Part shown: positions 25,031-32,606 of the stretch, in pieces
Position numbering within the stretch: position 1 is the stretch's first letter
How the letters are laid out: every line of letters begins with the position of its first letter
Assembly (NCBI GenBank): GCA_019454875.1
Contig: JACFNL010000021.1
Coordinates: 1 to 40,010, forward strand
Source of the DNA: Candidatus Cloacimonadota bacterium
Lineage (GTDB): Bacteria; Muiribacteriota; UBA6191
DNA length: 40,010 nucleotides
Reading direction: 5' to 3'
Made by a program: the position numbers and the translations under genes
Notes under the pieces: model-generated
Database searches by the model: none
The model's input: only the letters and a program-made list of their open reading frames with translations
What the model was told of the DNA's origin: nothing

Positions 25031-26128
25031 TTAGTACAGGGCTTTTCGGATGTAATATACTGAAAAGCCCAGGCAGGTCAGATTCGGAATCCAATTTGCC
25101 AGAGCAGGGGGCAGAGTACCATTGCCTCCCAATGTGTTTCCGGTTGTCAGAAGCACATAGTATAAGAGAAGAATCAGAATAGCCATCCCAAATCCATTGG
25201 CCTTGCCCTTAGCAGATCGGGAGTGACGCATTGCCATTGGTGCGCCTACAAGCATCATAAAAATGGATGCCAGTGGGAATGCCAGTCTGGAATGAAACTG
25301 GGTTTCAAACTCCAGAGTGGAGAGGTTTTTGGCTCTGCGGATACGGATTTGTTCATCCAGTTCCTTCAGGTTCATTTCTTTGGGATTTTTGTTTTCTTCC
25401 TTTCTTCTTATGCGGCTGGCATAACGATCGGAGATAGGGTAAATCCACTGGTCAAACTGGATAAAATATTCCGTTTTTCCATTGGCATCCAGATAGGTGG
25501 TTCTGCCATTCTGAAACACCCATAGATTGCCCGATTCAATTCGGGCCGTTTTGGCCTCGGTGATCTGCGGATAGGTATCGGTGAACTGAAACATTGTGAC
25601 TTCACGCATGGTTTCTGTCTCTGGTTCATAATCCCGGACATATAGTTTGAAGCGTTTCCCTCCATCAAAAAATATGTTTTTAGCCACTTTAGGTAGAGGT
25701 TTTTTTAAGGTGATTTCATTGATATATACTTCTTCCTGCAGGAATCTGGCCTTGGGAACAATGTTTTCGTTTAAAAAATAGACCATGGCACAAAGGCAGC
25801 ATGCAAAAAGTACAATTGGCTGCATGAGACGGATAGCGGAGATGCCGGATGCTTTGATGGCAATTATTTCTGCATCATTGTTTAATCGGGCAATACCCAA
25901 CATGCTGCCCATGAGTACGGACATGGGAACAGAGGTCACTATAATGGTGGGAAGTGAGTACAGAAGCAGTTGGGAGACGGCTTCTACCGGCACTCCTTTG
26001 GACACAACCAGATCCAGAAGGCGAATCAGAAGGTTAACAATCCAAAGGCTTGCAAATACGAAAAAAGAAAATGCAACTGGTCCAATAATCTGGGCTAGAA
26101 TATAACGGTCCAGGGTATTAAATAGCAT
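25031..26128 (-). CDS. LptF/LptG-family lipopolysaccharide export permease (YjgP/YjgQ)
   Basis: A 365-residue inner-membrane permease of the LptB2FG LPS exporter. The N-terminus LDRYILAQIIGPVAFSFF is the family signature, followed by three transmembrane helices including SVPMSVLMGSMLGIARLNND (coupling-helix region). A periplasmic beta-jellyroll domain spans about 150-280. Three C-terminal helices follow, starting near HSRLAFPLASIFMMLVGAPM. The start was moved to ATG 26128 since this gives the family N-terminus. It cannot be told which of LptF or LptG this is. It follows two small membrane-protein genes. Its presence indicates an LPS-bearing or similar outer membrane. Confidence 0.93.
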   Translation of the reverse strand: MLFNTLDRYILAQIIGPVAFSFFVFASLWIVNLLIRLLDLVVSKGVPVEAVSQLLLYSLPTIIVTSVPMSVLMGSMLGIARLNNDAEIIAIKASGISAIRLMQPIVLFACCLCAMVYFLNENIVPKARFLQEEVYINEITLKKPLPKVAKNIFFDGGKRFKLYVRDYEPETETMREVTMFQFTDTYPQITEAKTARIESGNLWVFQNGRTTYLDANGKTEYFIQFDQWIYPISDRYASRIRRKEENKNPKEMNLKELDEQIRIRRAKNLSTLEFETQFHSRLAFPLASIFMMLVGAPMAMRHSRSAKGKANGFGMAILILLLYYVLLTTGNTLGGNGTLPPALANWIPNLTCLGFSVYYIRKALY

Positions 26129-26133
26129 TATTG

Positions 26134-26322
26134 CTACAGGGACTGAATGATCAGTACAACCAGCCCACAGGCACAAAGACCCAGGAAATAGTCGCGAAAG
26201 TTAACTAGAATGCCTTGTCTGATTTCTGAACTGTGATGAAAATCTATAAATGCATAGAGGGTGGAAAACAGAAGGCAGCATAAAGACAGAAACACCAGCA
26301 ATATTACTTCAAGGGAGGTCAT
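26134..26322 (-). CDS. Small two-helix membrane protein
   Basis: A 62-residue protein with two predicted transmembrane helices (EVILLVFLSLCCLLFSTLYA and YFLGLCACGLVVLIIQSL) joined by a short polar loop. ATG 26322 has AAGGAAG about 9 bases upstream. It overlaps the upstream membrane-protein gene by 14 bases and ends 5 bases before lptF/G, so the three are probably one transcript. It is too short for a family call. Confidence 0.6.
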   Translation of the reverse strand: MTSLEVILLVFLSLCCLLFSTLYAFIDFHHSSEIRQGILVNFRDYFLGLCACGLVVLIIQSL

Positions 26323-27121
26323 CAATCACTTCCTTGTTATACGATGTATCAAAACCATCAAACCAGGCTATCAGATTCATCATGGAGGCCATCACAATCA
26401 GATAAAAACCAACATCCTTGATTGAGGCTGGCAACATGGCTTCGCCTTTGACAAGCGGATACAAATCCCACCATCCTGAAGTTGCCGCCTGCATACTGGC
26501 CCCCAGTAGAAAATAAATCGGGGTCAGGAGCAGTGGAAACACCAGTTTGTACAGAAAATGCCATAGCTGTTCCAGCTTAGAGGGTTGATAGCGTCCTGCC
26601 GTATCATAGTCGGCGATGTGCACGCTTTGACCTGTGGCTGGGATCAGCCAGTCGTTTGCGGCCCCATAAATTAAATCATTAGGTCCAGGCAGCATAGGAA
26701 GAGGGGGGAAAACAAATCTCCCTTTGTAGTCGGCCTGAGTCTGAATTCTCTGACTGTTGGACTTATTGACTACCTCAAGGGCTAATAGCGGCTTGGTGCT
26801 TCCGGAAAGCACAATTTCGGTTTCTGCATGTACAGGTGGCAAAAAGTCAAAAACAATAGGTGGATCCATCAGGGGATGGATGGTTCTAGTCTCGTGAGAG
26901 AGCCTTTGAACCTTGGAATCAGTTCTGACTTCAATGGTAAAATTCTGTCGCCGGATATCCTGATAACGATAGTAGTAGTCTAAATCAAGAAACAGGCCAA
27001 AAAAGAAACAGAATGTCACACACAAAAAGACCACCAGAGCCTTACTTCTTTGACCTGCTAGAAACTGTGCCAAGCCGGGCAGAACAAAGTTAAGAGAAGC
27101 TCTTAAAAAAGATTTAAACAT
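26309..27121 (-). CDS. Hypothetical membrane protein
   Basis: A 270-residue protein. The N-terminus (LNFVLPGLAQFLAGQRSKAL followed by VVFLCVTFCFFFGLFL) resembles the PGLGQ-type helix-turn seen in a number of small uncharacterised bacterial membrane proteins. A periplasmic-looking central domain (about 55-190) is rich in beta-strand and Pro. Two further hydrophobic segments occur near 195-215 and 240-260. No enzymatic motif is seen. It overlaps the next small membrane-protein gene and lies upstream of lptF/G, which could indicate an envelope role, but this is inference. Confidence 0.75.
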   Translation of the reverse strand: MFKSFLRASLNFVLPGLAQFLAGQRSKALVVFLCVTFCFFFGLFLDLDYYYRYQDIRRQNFTIEVRTDSKVQRLSHETRTIHPLMDPPIVFDFLPPVHAETEIVLSGSTKPLLALEVVNKSNSQRIQTQADYKGRFVFPPLPMLPGPNDLIYGAANDWLIPATGQSVHIADYDTAGRYQPSKLEQLWHFLYKLVFPLLLTPIYFLLGASMQAATSGWWDLYPLVKGEAMLPASIKDVGFYLIVMASMMNLIAWFDGFDTSYNKEVIDDLP

Positions 27122-27129
27122 AAATAATC

Positions 27130-27165
27130 TTACCCAGCCAGACCCAAATGGGTATGACTGGGTAA
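27130..27165 (-). terminator. Stem-loop after rpmA
   Basis: A nested inverted repeat just downstream of rpmA: outer arms TTACCCAG / CTGGGTAA and inner arms ACCC / GGGT around a 4-base loop. On the minus strand it is followed only by a weak T-rich run (GATTATTTATG), so termination may be partial. It ends a few bases before the next start codon at 27121. Confidence 0.5.
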
Positions 27166-27169
27166 TAAA

Positions 27170-27430
27170 TTAGCCATGCTGAGGATAAACACTGACTTTT
27201 TTGCGATTCTTACCTGTTCGCTCGAAAGTGACTACCCCGTCCTTCAGTGCATACAGAGTGTAATCCCGACCAACACCTACATTGGTACCAGCATGAATTC
27301 TTGTGCCTCTCTGGCGCAAAATAATGTTTCCAGCTACCACATCAGCACCACCAGATACCTTTAAACCCAGGTACTGTGGATTTGAATCGCGACCATTACT
27401 GGAGCTACCTACACCTTTCTTGTGAGCCAT
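27170..27430 (-). CDS. rpmA: 50S ribosomal protein L27
   Basis: An 86-residue protein with the L27 signature. It begins [20 protein letters not shown] and continues with [20 protein letters not shown] and [13 protein letters not shown]27 sits at the peptidyl-transferase region, where its N-terminus reaches the tRNA ends. The mature-type N-terminus is encoded directly after the initiator, without the cleavable extension known from Firmicutes, even though a prp-like gene lies next to it. It is the last gene of the rplU-prp-rpmA operon. Confidence 0.97.
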   Translation of the reverse strand: MAHKKGVGSSSNGRDSNPQYLGLKVSGGADVVAGNIILRQRGTRIHAGTNVGVGRDYTLYALKDGVVTFERTGKNRKKVSVYPQHG

Positions 27431-27441
27431 GTCACATCTCC

Positions 27442-27777
27442 TTACTTTTCAGAACCTTCCACCAGATGAATATCCAGATGTCCAGGTTCCTGTTTTGAAA
27501 TCCCTTGTAATCCAAGTAAATAACTTTTGCCAAGCGTATCCAGACGCAAAACATCAGAGTCGCTTAATTCCTTTACATCAATCTCCAGTAGAGCTTTTCC
27601 AGAAGAAGACTGTTGTTTGATACCTTTACCGATCAGGCTGATACAGGATTGAATCAGGGTCTGAGTCAGGCAGGACACAGAATTACACAACAATGAATGT
27701 GATTCTTTTGGTGCATGACCACTGACTAAAAGCCGAGAGAGTATTCCCTGCTCCAATGTGACCTGCACCAGAATCAT
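27442..27777 (-). CDS. prp: Prp-like ribosomal-processing cysteine protease (YsxB family)
   Basis: A 111-residue protein between rplU and rpmA, the usual place of prp/ysxB. The Prp catalytic pair is visible: His21 in VSGHAPKE and Cys31 in SLLCNSVS. In Firmicutes Prp removes an N-terminal extension of L27. The L27 gene here has no such extension, so the substrate is unclear; it may process another protein or act in ribosome assembly. The start lies 2 bases beyond the L21 stop, indicating tight coupling. The sequence is diverged outside the active-site blocks. Confidence 0.8.
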   Translation of the reverse strand: MILVQVTLEQGILSRLLVSGHAPKESHSLLCNSVSCLTQTLIQSCISLIGKGIKQQSSSGKALLEIDVKELSDSDVLRLDTLGKSYLLGLQGISKQEPGHLDIHLVEGSEK

Positions 27778-27779
27778 AT

Positions 27780-28088
27780 TCAGTTGATGCGGATATCGTC
27801 AATCTGCACGGCTGTGTAATACTGCCTGTGCCCTTTAGTCCTACGATATCGTTTTCTTCGTCTCTGTTTGAATACCAGAATTTTTTTACGGCGGTTCTGT
27901 TTTACAACCTTACCACTGACAGTGGCTTTCAGGTTGGGGCCAGTGCTTAATTTATCCTGATCACAAACCAGGAGAACATCAGTGAACTCAACGGAATCCC
28001 CTTCATTTTTCTCCAGTTTCTCAACCCAGATTTCCAAGCCTTTTTCGACTTTGTATTGTTTGCCGCCTGTGCGGATAATTGCAAACAT
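27780..28088 (-). CDS. rplU: 50S ribosomal protein L21
   Basis: A 102-residue protein of standard L21 length and pattern: MFAIIRTGGKQYKVEKG at the start, a central VVKQNRRKKILVFKQRRRK basic stretch and RRTKGHRQYYTAVQI at the end. It binds 23S rRNA in the large subunit. ATG 28088 is preceded by TAGGAGAAAATC, a good ribosome site. It is first in the rplU-prp-rpmA operon, downstream of a near-consensus promoter. Confidence 0.97.
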   Translation of the reverse strand: MFAIIRTGGKQYKVEKGLEIWVEKLEKNEGDSVEFTDVLLVCDQDKLSTGPNLKATVSGKVVKQNRRKKILVFKQRRRKRYRRTKGHRQYYTAVQIDDIRIN

Positions 28089-28129
28089 GATTTTCTCCTA
28101 TGAATGCTAGACTTTATCGGAAGCTCGCA

Positions 28130-28158
28130 ATTATACGGTCGAGCCCTTGATTCGTCAA
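28130..28158 (-). promoter_or_regulatory. Near-consensus sigma70 promoter for rplU-prp-rpmA
   Basis: On the minus strand -35 TTGACG (28153-28158) and -10 TATAAT (28130-28135) are 17 bases apart. The predicted start site leaves a leader of about 35 bases before rplU, too short for a known ribosomal-protein leader structure. The -35 overlaps the stop codon of the RNase G gene. Confidence 0.8.
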
Positions 28159-29651
28159 GAAAACTTGAACTCTTCGCAGTGAAAACTTGAGTCTCCCCGA
28201 ATAAATATCTTGGTGTTTGTTTCTTCTTCAAGTTGCTTAAATTTGGACTGGTCTCTCTCAAGTAGAATAGATGCAACTTCAGGGTGACAGGTCGCCAGCA
28301 CAACTTCCTTGATATGTTTACTTGTGCAGAGCTTTCTTAGCTCTGTATAAATTTTGTGGCAGATATAGTCCTTGGAGCTGATTTTTCCCTTACCTTTGCA
28401 GTAGGGGCATCGATCCAGAAGATAATGGGCCAGGGTTTGCCCCGTCCTCTGTCTTGTCATCTGTATAATTCCAAGCTCAGAGATGGGGTATATATTGTAT
28501 TTGGTTTTTTTATCCTTGCGGCATTCCTGATTCAGTACCTGAAATACATCCTCACGATGTTCCACCTCATCCATGTCAATAAAATCAATGACGATGATCC
28601 CACCAAGGTTGCGAAGCCTGAGTTGTCTGGCAATTTCTATGGCAGCTTCCAGATTTGTCTGATACACGGTATCTTCAAGGTTATTGACTCCAATAAAACT
28701 GCCTGTATTCACATCAATAGAAATCAGGGCCTCGGTCTGCTGAATGATGACATAACCACCACTTGGCAGGGACACTCTTTGATCAACTGCCTTATGAATG
28801 TCTTCTTCTACACCATGGAATTGCATTAAATCTGGCTTGGGGTAGTAGCGGATTTTGTCCTTCAGGCCCGGTGTAAGAAACCCACATACACTCATAAGCT
28901 GTTCGTAGTGCTCCTTGGAATCAATAAGAAAACTCTCCATGGAGCTGTTAAACAGGTCGCGTACAACTTTTAAAAGGAGGGTGGATTCCTGATGAAGAAG
29001 GGATGGGGTGGGTACGGCAACTTCCTTTTTTAAAATACTTTCCCATAGGTTAAGAAGAAACTGTAGATCTTCCTCAAGTTCCTCTCTGCTTCTGCCTAGA
29101 GCAACCGTTCTGATGATAATGCCCATATCCTTCGGTTTTAAGGTCTGGCCAAACTCGGTTAACCTTGCGATCTCAACGGGGTCTTCAATACGGCGAGAAA
29201 TACCTAAATGCCGGATGGTGGGCATCAGAACAATGTATCTTCCGGGAAGAGTCAGATAGGTTGTCCCACGGGGGCCCTTGTTTCCAATAGGCTCCTTTAT
29301 GACCTGAACCATGATTTCCTGACCGACCTTTAGAATATCAGAGATCAGGGCCTGAGGTTTGACGGAAATGGTTTCTTCAGAATCATCCGAGCTTTCAGCA
29401 TCCGGGTCAAAGTCTTTTGGTTCTCCTAAGTTTATATCAGACAGGGGTAAAAACAGGTCGCGATTTATGCCTATATCAACAAAGGCACACTGCATTCCCG
29501 GTACAATATTGGTGACTCTGCCCTTAAAAATATTGCCCATGAGCTGCTGGTCTGCCGGTTTTTCAATATAAATCTCAGATAGTCGCCCCTCTTCGAGGAC
29601 GGCAACCCGGCTGCCGGAAGGGGTACAATTGACCAGAATCGCATTTTTCAT
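28155..29651 (-). CDS. rng: Ribonuclease G (RNase E/G family)
   Basis: A 498-residue endoribonuclease close to the length of E. coli RNase G (489), acting in rRNA 5' maturation and mRNA decay. An S1 RNA-binding domain lies near the N-terminus (MGNIFKGRVTNIVPGMQCAF, DIGINRDLFLPLSD) with an acidic insert. The catalytic DNase-I-like part has ISIDVNTGSFIG and IIVIDFIDMDE, giving the metal-binding Asp residues. The zinc-link motif CPYCKGKGK follows. The long C-terminal degradosome scaffold of RNase E is absent. The start overlaps the hpt stop by 4 bases (ATGA). Confidence 0.95.
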   Translation of the reverse strand: MKNAILVNCTPSGSRVAVLEEGRLSEIYIEKPADQQLMGNIFKGRVTNIVPGMQCAFVDIGINRDLFLPLSDINLGEPKDFDPDAESSDDSEETISVKPQALISDILKVGQEIMVQVIKEPIGNKGPRGTTYLTLPGRYIVLMPTIRHLGISRRIEDPVEIARLTEFGQTLKPKDMGIIIRTVALGRSREELEEDLQFLLNLWESILKKEVAVPTPSLLHQESTLLLKVVRDLFNSSMESFLIDSKEHYEQLMSVCGFLTPGLKDKIRYYPKPDLMQFHGVEEDIHKAVDQRVSLPSGGYVIIQQTEALISIDVNTGSFIGVNNLEDTVYQTNLEAAIEIARQLRLRNLGGIIVIDFIDMDEVEHREDVFQVLNQECRKDKKTKYNIYPISELGIIQMTRQRTGQTLAHYLLDRCPYCKGKGKISSKDYICHKIYTELRKLCTSKHIKEVVLATCHPEVASILLERDQSKFKQLEEETNTKIFIRGDSSFHCEEFKFS

Positions 29652-30229
29652 GAGTTTTTCAGACTTTCAATGTGGGCATCCAGAATGGGCTGCATTCCAT
29701 CTTTGAGTTTCCCAATAAAATTCATATTTCTGTAAAACTGCTTATAATCCAGGCCGTAGCCGACTACAAATTGTTTTTCAATCTCAAAACCTGTGAAATC
29801 CACTGTCACCGGGACCTTGTGGGCTGTGGGTTTGTTTAACATGGAGCAGATGCGGATGGACTTAGGTTGTCTGAGTGCCAGAATTTCACGAAGACTTGTC
29901 AGAGTAAGCCCGGTATCCACTACATCATCCACTAAAAGAACATGATAACCACGGATATCTTCCTTCAGATCCCGTTCAAACTTTAAAGTACCACTGGACT
30001 CCTGACCATCTCCGTAGGAGCTGACCACCATAAAATCGACCTTTAAAGGAGTGGTGACATGTTTTAAAACTTCCGTAAAAAAGAACATGCAGCCACGCAT
30101 AATCCCAACAGCAATCAAAGGTTCTGAGCCATAATGCTCTGAAATTTCCCTGCCCAGGGAACGGCAGCGGGTTTCAATTTCTTCCTCGGAATACAAGACA
30201 TCAAATATTCGATGTAAATCAAAAGACAT
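29648..30229 (-). CDS. hpt: Hypoxanthine phosphoribosyltransferase
   Basis: A 193-residue purine-salvage enzyme converting hypoxanthine or guanine with PRPP to IMP or GMP. Family landmarks are VGIMRGCMFFFTEVL, DFMVVSSYGDG and the PRPP-binding motif VLLVDDVVDTGLTL (about 97-110), then VVGYGLDYKQFYRNM near the end. ATG 30229 is chosen over a longer frame because AGGAG lies just upstream and the family N-terminus begins there. It is coupled to rng by an ATGA overlap. It is divergent to rnhB across about 100 bases that must hold both promoters; I could not call them with confidence. Confidence 0.95.
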   Translation of the reverse strand: MSFDLHRIFDVLYSEEEIETRCRSLGREISEHYGSEPLIAVGIMRGCMFFFTEVLKHVTTPLKVDFMVVSSYGDGQESSGTLKFERDLKEDIRGYHVLLVDDVVDTGLTLTSLREILALRQPKSIRICSMLNKPTAHKVPVTVDFTGFEIEKQFVVGYGLDYKQFYRNMNFIGKLKDGMQPILDAHIESLKNS

Positions 30230-30331
30230 GTCGCTCAGCTCCTGTGGTTGGTCCCTGCACGATATCATCGGGAATACAAAATTAGCAGACAATTCAGGCA
30301 AGGATCAGAATGCAGATGCTATCATGGGACT

Positions 30332-31123
30332 GTGAGTCTTGTCATAAAAAGTGCTGAACCGGGCCTTAGAAACGATCTGCAAAATCAGCTTTTGAGTTCG
30401 TATACCCTGATAGCTGGCCTTGACGAGGTCGGTCGGGGACCTCTAGCAGGCCCAGTGGTGGTCGCGGCCGCACTTTTGGATCAAAGATCACTACCGGAAG
30501 GATTGAAAGATTCCAAGCTATTAAACGCAAAAACAATCGAGTCTTTCAGTGCCGTTCTTAAAGAAGTTTTGCCTGGGTATAAAATTGTTGCCAGGGAGCC
30601 TTCTGAAATTGACAGACTCAACATTTATCAGGCCACAAAACAGGCTATGCTTGAGGCTTTGGAGGGATTGCCAACTAAGCCTCAGGCGGCAATAAGTGAT
30701 GCCCTGCCCTTGCCGGAAGCAAGTATTCCGGTCTATGCCCTGGTTAAGGCGGATCAAACCCAGGAATGTGTTATGGCGGCATCCATTCTCGCCAAGATGT
30801 ACAGGGATTCCCTTATGATTGCTTACGATTCCCTGTACCCGCAATATGGATTTGCCAGTCATATGGGCTATCCTACGGCCAGGCATCTTGAGGCCCTTAA
30901 ACAGTATGGGATTACCCCCATTCACAGGCTCAGTTATCAGCCAGTTCTGGAAGCTCTTCTTTTTCACAGGGAGCATCTTGAATCCTGGATTCAGACTGCA
31001 ACAGGCATACAAAGGCTCAATCTTTTAAACCGGGCATTAAAAATAAAAAAACCGTCCTCAATTTTTTGTGAACACAGGTTTTTGGGCAGTGTATTGCTGC
31101 TTAAAAAGGCGGTTGGTTTATGA
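30332..31123 (+). CDS. rnhB: Ribonuclease HII
   Basis: A ~263-residue enzyme that removes ribonucleotides from RNA-DNA hybrids. The N-terminal catalytic motif is LIAGLDEVGRGPLAGPVVVA (Asp31, Glu32). Later acidic residues occur in AAISDALPLP and SILAKMYRDSLM, and YGFASHMGYPTARHLEAL is the family C-terminal block. The start is taken as GTG 30332; a longer in-frame start at 30248 would run into the leader of the divergent hpt gene. A ~45-residue C-terminal tail is longer than usual. It is followed by FliK-like and FlhB-like genes in the order rnhB-ylqG-ylqH of Bacillus. The next start overlaps the stop (ATGA). Confidence 0.93.
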   Translation: MSLVIKSAEPGLRNDLQNQLLSSYTLIAGLDEVGRGPLAGPVVVAAALLDQRSLPEGLKDSKLLNAKTIESFSAVLKEVLPGYKIVAREPSEIDRLNIYQATKQAMLEALEGLPTKPQAAISDALPLPEASIPVYALVKADQTQECVMAASILAKMYRDSLMIAYDSLYPQYGFASHMGYPTARHLEALKQYGITPIHRLSYQPVLEALLFHREHLESWIQTATGIQRLNLLNRALKIKKPSSIFCEHRFLGSVLLLKKAVGL

Positions 31124-32211
31124 GTCTCTTTACTGAGGCAAGGGTGCTTGGAGTACTAAATCAAAGGGCGATTCTTCTGGTGTCTGGAAAGGCTGTGACC
31201 GTCTCCAATGCCGAGGGACTTAAGGAGGGTCAGCTTTTAAGGACCACCGTGGAAGGGACACCTGACAAGCCAAAATTGGGCCAGACCCAGGTGCTGGCCC
31301 AGTCCAAACCAGCCTCTATGGGTCTCACCCAGGTGTTGGACAAGCTGGCTGTTCCCAAAACGGAGGCCAATTATCTGGCGGCTTACAAGGCATTACAAAT
31401 GGGGATTCCTCTGGATGCCAGACTGTTTCAGGTTTTACAGAAAATTCAAAACACTGTGCCTCTGCCCAATGAGTTTGCCTTGCAGGCAGCCTTGCTTCTG
31501 GTCTCATTAAGGCTTCCTGTCAGCAAATCCTCGGTGGATCTTTTGTGGAGATATTATGAGGGCAAACTGGCTTTAAAAAAGTTGATGGGGATGGAGTTTC
31601 AGGGCAGGAGTCTAGGGGATTGGATCAGGCCGGATCTGGAGAAACTTGATGAAAGAGGGCTTAATCTTAAAAAGATGCTTTCCCGTTCGGGAATTAATGC
31701 TGAAAGAGATCTACTTCAGGGGGATGCGGTATGGCAGTGGGGTTCCGAGTTGCCTGAAGAGGGAAGGTATCTAAAAAAGCAGATCAAGGATCTATTGTCT
31801 GCGGTTCAACTGATACACTCAGGGCTTAGTGATGGAATGTTGTTTGCCCTGCCTTACCTGAATGGTACTAGGGCAAGTGAAATGATTCTTCGTTATAGAA
31901 AGGCCAAAAAGAAGGCGGGGGTAGGGGAGGTCAAAACCCTGGATCTGTACTTTGAGATGAGTGAGTTAGGCCCATTAAATCTGACCTTTGAACTTTACAG
32001 AAACCATCTAAGTCTCTGGTTCAGAAGTTCAAATGATAAAACCGTGGAGTACTTAAGGCAGAACGCGGGGGATTTTCGTGAAGAATTGAGTTCGGAGGGC
32101 AAGGCCCATTCTGTATCCATATATTTTTTTCATGAGGCTGTGGAGATTCCAAAAATCCCACAGCAGTATGAAAAAGAAGGGACTCTGGAGGGTCTTGATG
32201 TGCGAGCCTAA
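31120..32211 (+). CDS. FliK-like hook-length-control-domain protein (YlqG-like)
   Basis: A 363-residue protein. The N-terminal ~60 residues form a small beta-type domain (GVLNQRAILLVSGKAVTVSN), and a helical middle follows. The C-terminal region (about 280-345) matches the flagellar hook-length control domain: MSELGPLNLTFELYRNHLSL, then WFRSSNDKTVEYLRQNAGDF. Position between rnhB and a FlhB-like gene matches Bacillus ylqG. FliK talks to FlhB during the export switch, so the pair could be a FliK/FlhB-like module, but its true function is unknown. ATG 31120 overlaps the rnhB stop and its end overlaps the next gene by 14 bases. Confidence 0.8.
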   Translation: MSLFTEARVLGVLNQRAILLVSGKAVTVSNAEGLKEGQLLRTTVEGTPDKPKLGQTQVLAQSKPASMGLTQVLDKLAVPKTEANYLAAYKALQMGIPLDARLFQVLQKIQNTVPLPNEFALQAALLLVSLRLPVSKSSVDLLWRYYEGKLALKKLMGMEFQGRSLGDWIRPDLEKLDERGLNLKKMLSRSGINAERDLLQGDAVWQWGSELPEEGRYLKKQIKDLLSAVQLIHSGLSDGMLFALPYLNGTRASEMILRYRKAKKKAGVGEVKTLDLYFEMSELGPLNLTFELYRNHLSLWFRSSNDKTVEYLRQNAGDFREELSSEGKAHSVSIYFFHEAVEIPKIPQQYEKEGTLEGLDVRA

Positions 32212-32497
32212 AAAACCTCAAGCCAAAGCTGTGGCTCTGCTTTACGACCCATCAGGGGAAAAGACAGGTTCAAAAGCCCCCGTTGTGGTGGCCAAGGGCT
32301 CAGGTTTTGTGGCAGAAAAAATTATAGCCCGTGCCAAGGAAAATAATGTTGTGATTGAGGAGGAAGCTGATTTAGTGGAAATATTATGCCAGCTTGATCT
32401 TGGTCAGCAGATCCCTGATGAATTGTACTCGGCCGTGGCAAAAATTCTGGCTCGGGTTTATGTGCTGAACGAGAAATTGAAAAATAAGATACAGTAA
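32198..32497 (+). CDS. FlhB C-terminal-domain protein (YlqH-like)
   Basis: A 99-residue protein equal to the cytoplasmic C-terminal domain of FlhB/EscU, without the membrane part. It aligns from the point of FlhB self-cleavage: AKAVALLYDPSG, then APVVVAKGSGFVAEKIIARA and NNVVIEEEADLVEILCQLDL, then IPDELYSAVAKILARVY. The NPTH autocleavage motif is not present (KKPQAKAVAL instead). ATG 32198 is chosen because GGAGG lies 7 bases upstream. It is coupled to the FliK-like gene. Known in several phyla as YlqH; the function is not established. Confidence 0.88.
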   Translation: MCEPKKPQAKAVALLYDPSGEKTGSKAPVVVAKGSGFVAEKIIARAKENNVVIEEEADLVEILCQLDLGQQIPDELYSAVAKILARVYVLNEKLKNKIQ

Positions 32498-32529
32498 TTT
32501 TTGCTTACCCTTGTGGGACTTGGTGCATT

Positions 32530-32557
32530 TTGATACTATTCGTGACTAATTTATAAA
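32530..32557 (+). promoter_or_regulatory. Sigma70-type promoter upstream of the large Ig-like protein
   Basis: TTGATA (32530-32535) and TATAAA (32552-32557) are separated by 16 bases, in the gap after the FlhB-like gene and about 50 bases before ATG 32607. This suggests the giant gene has its own promoter. Confidence 0.6.
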
Positions 32558-32606
32558 GAATTTGTATGAATCGAGCTATATCCGCCCATTGGTGTCTACC
32601 TGAACT

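Noticed and set aside
25039..25070. Perfect 9-bp inverted repeat GGGCTTTTC/GAAAAGCCC between convergent genes
   Set aside because: It lies inside the 3' coding end of lptF/G and is not followed by a T-run on either strand. It may act as a weak terminator but cannot be called one.
28356..28829. 157-codon plus-strand open frame
   Set aside because: Lies entirely opposite the conserved RNase G gene and resembles no protein; a shadow frame.
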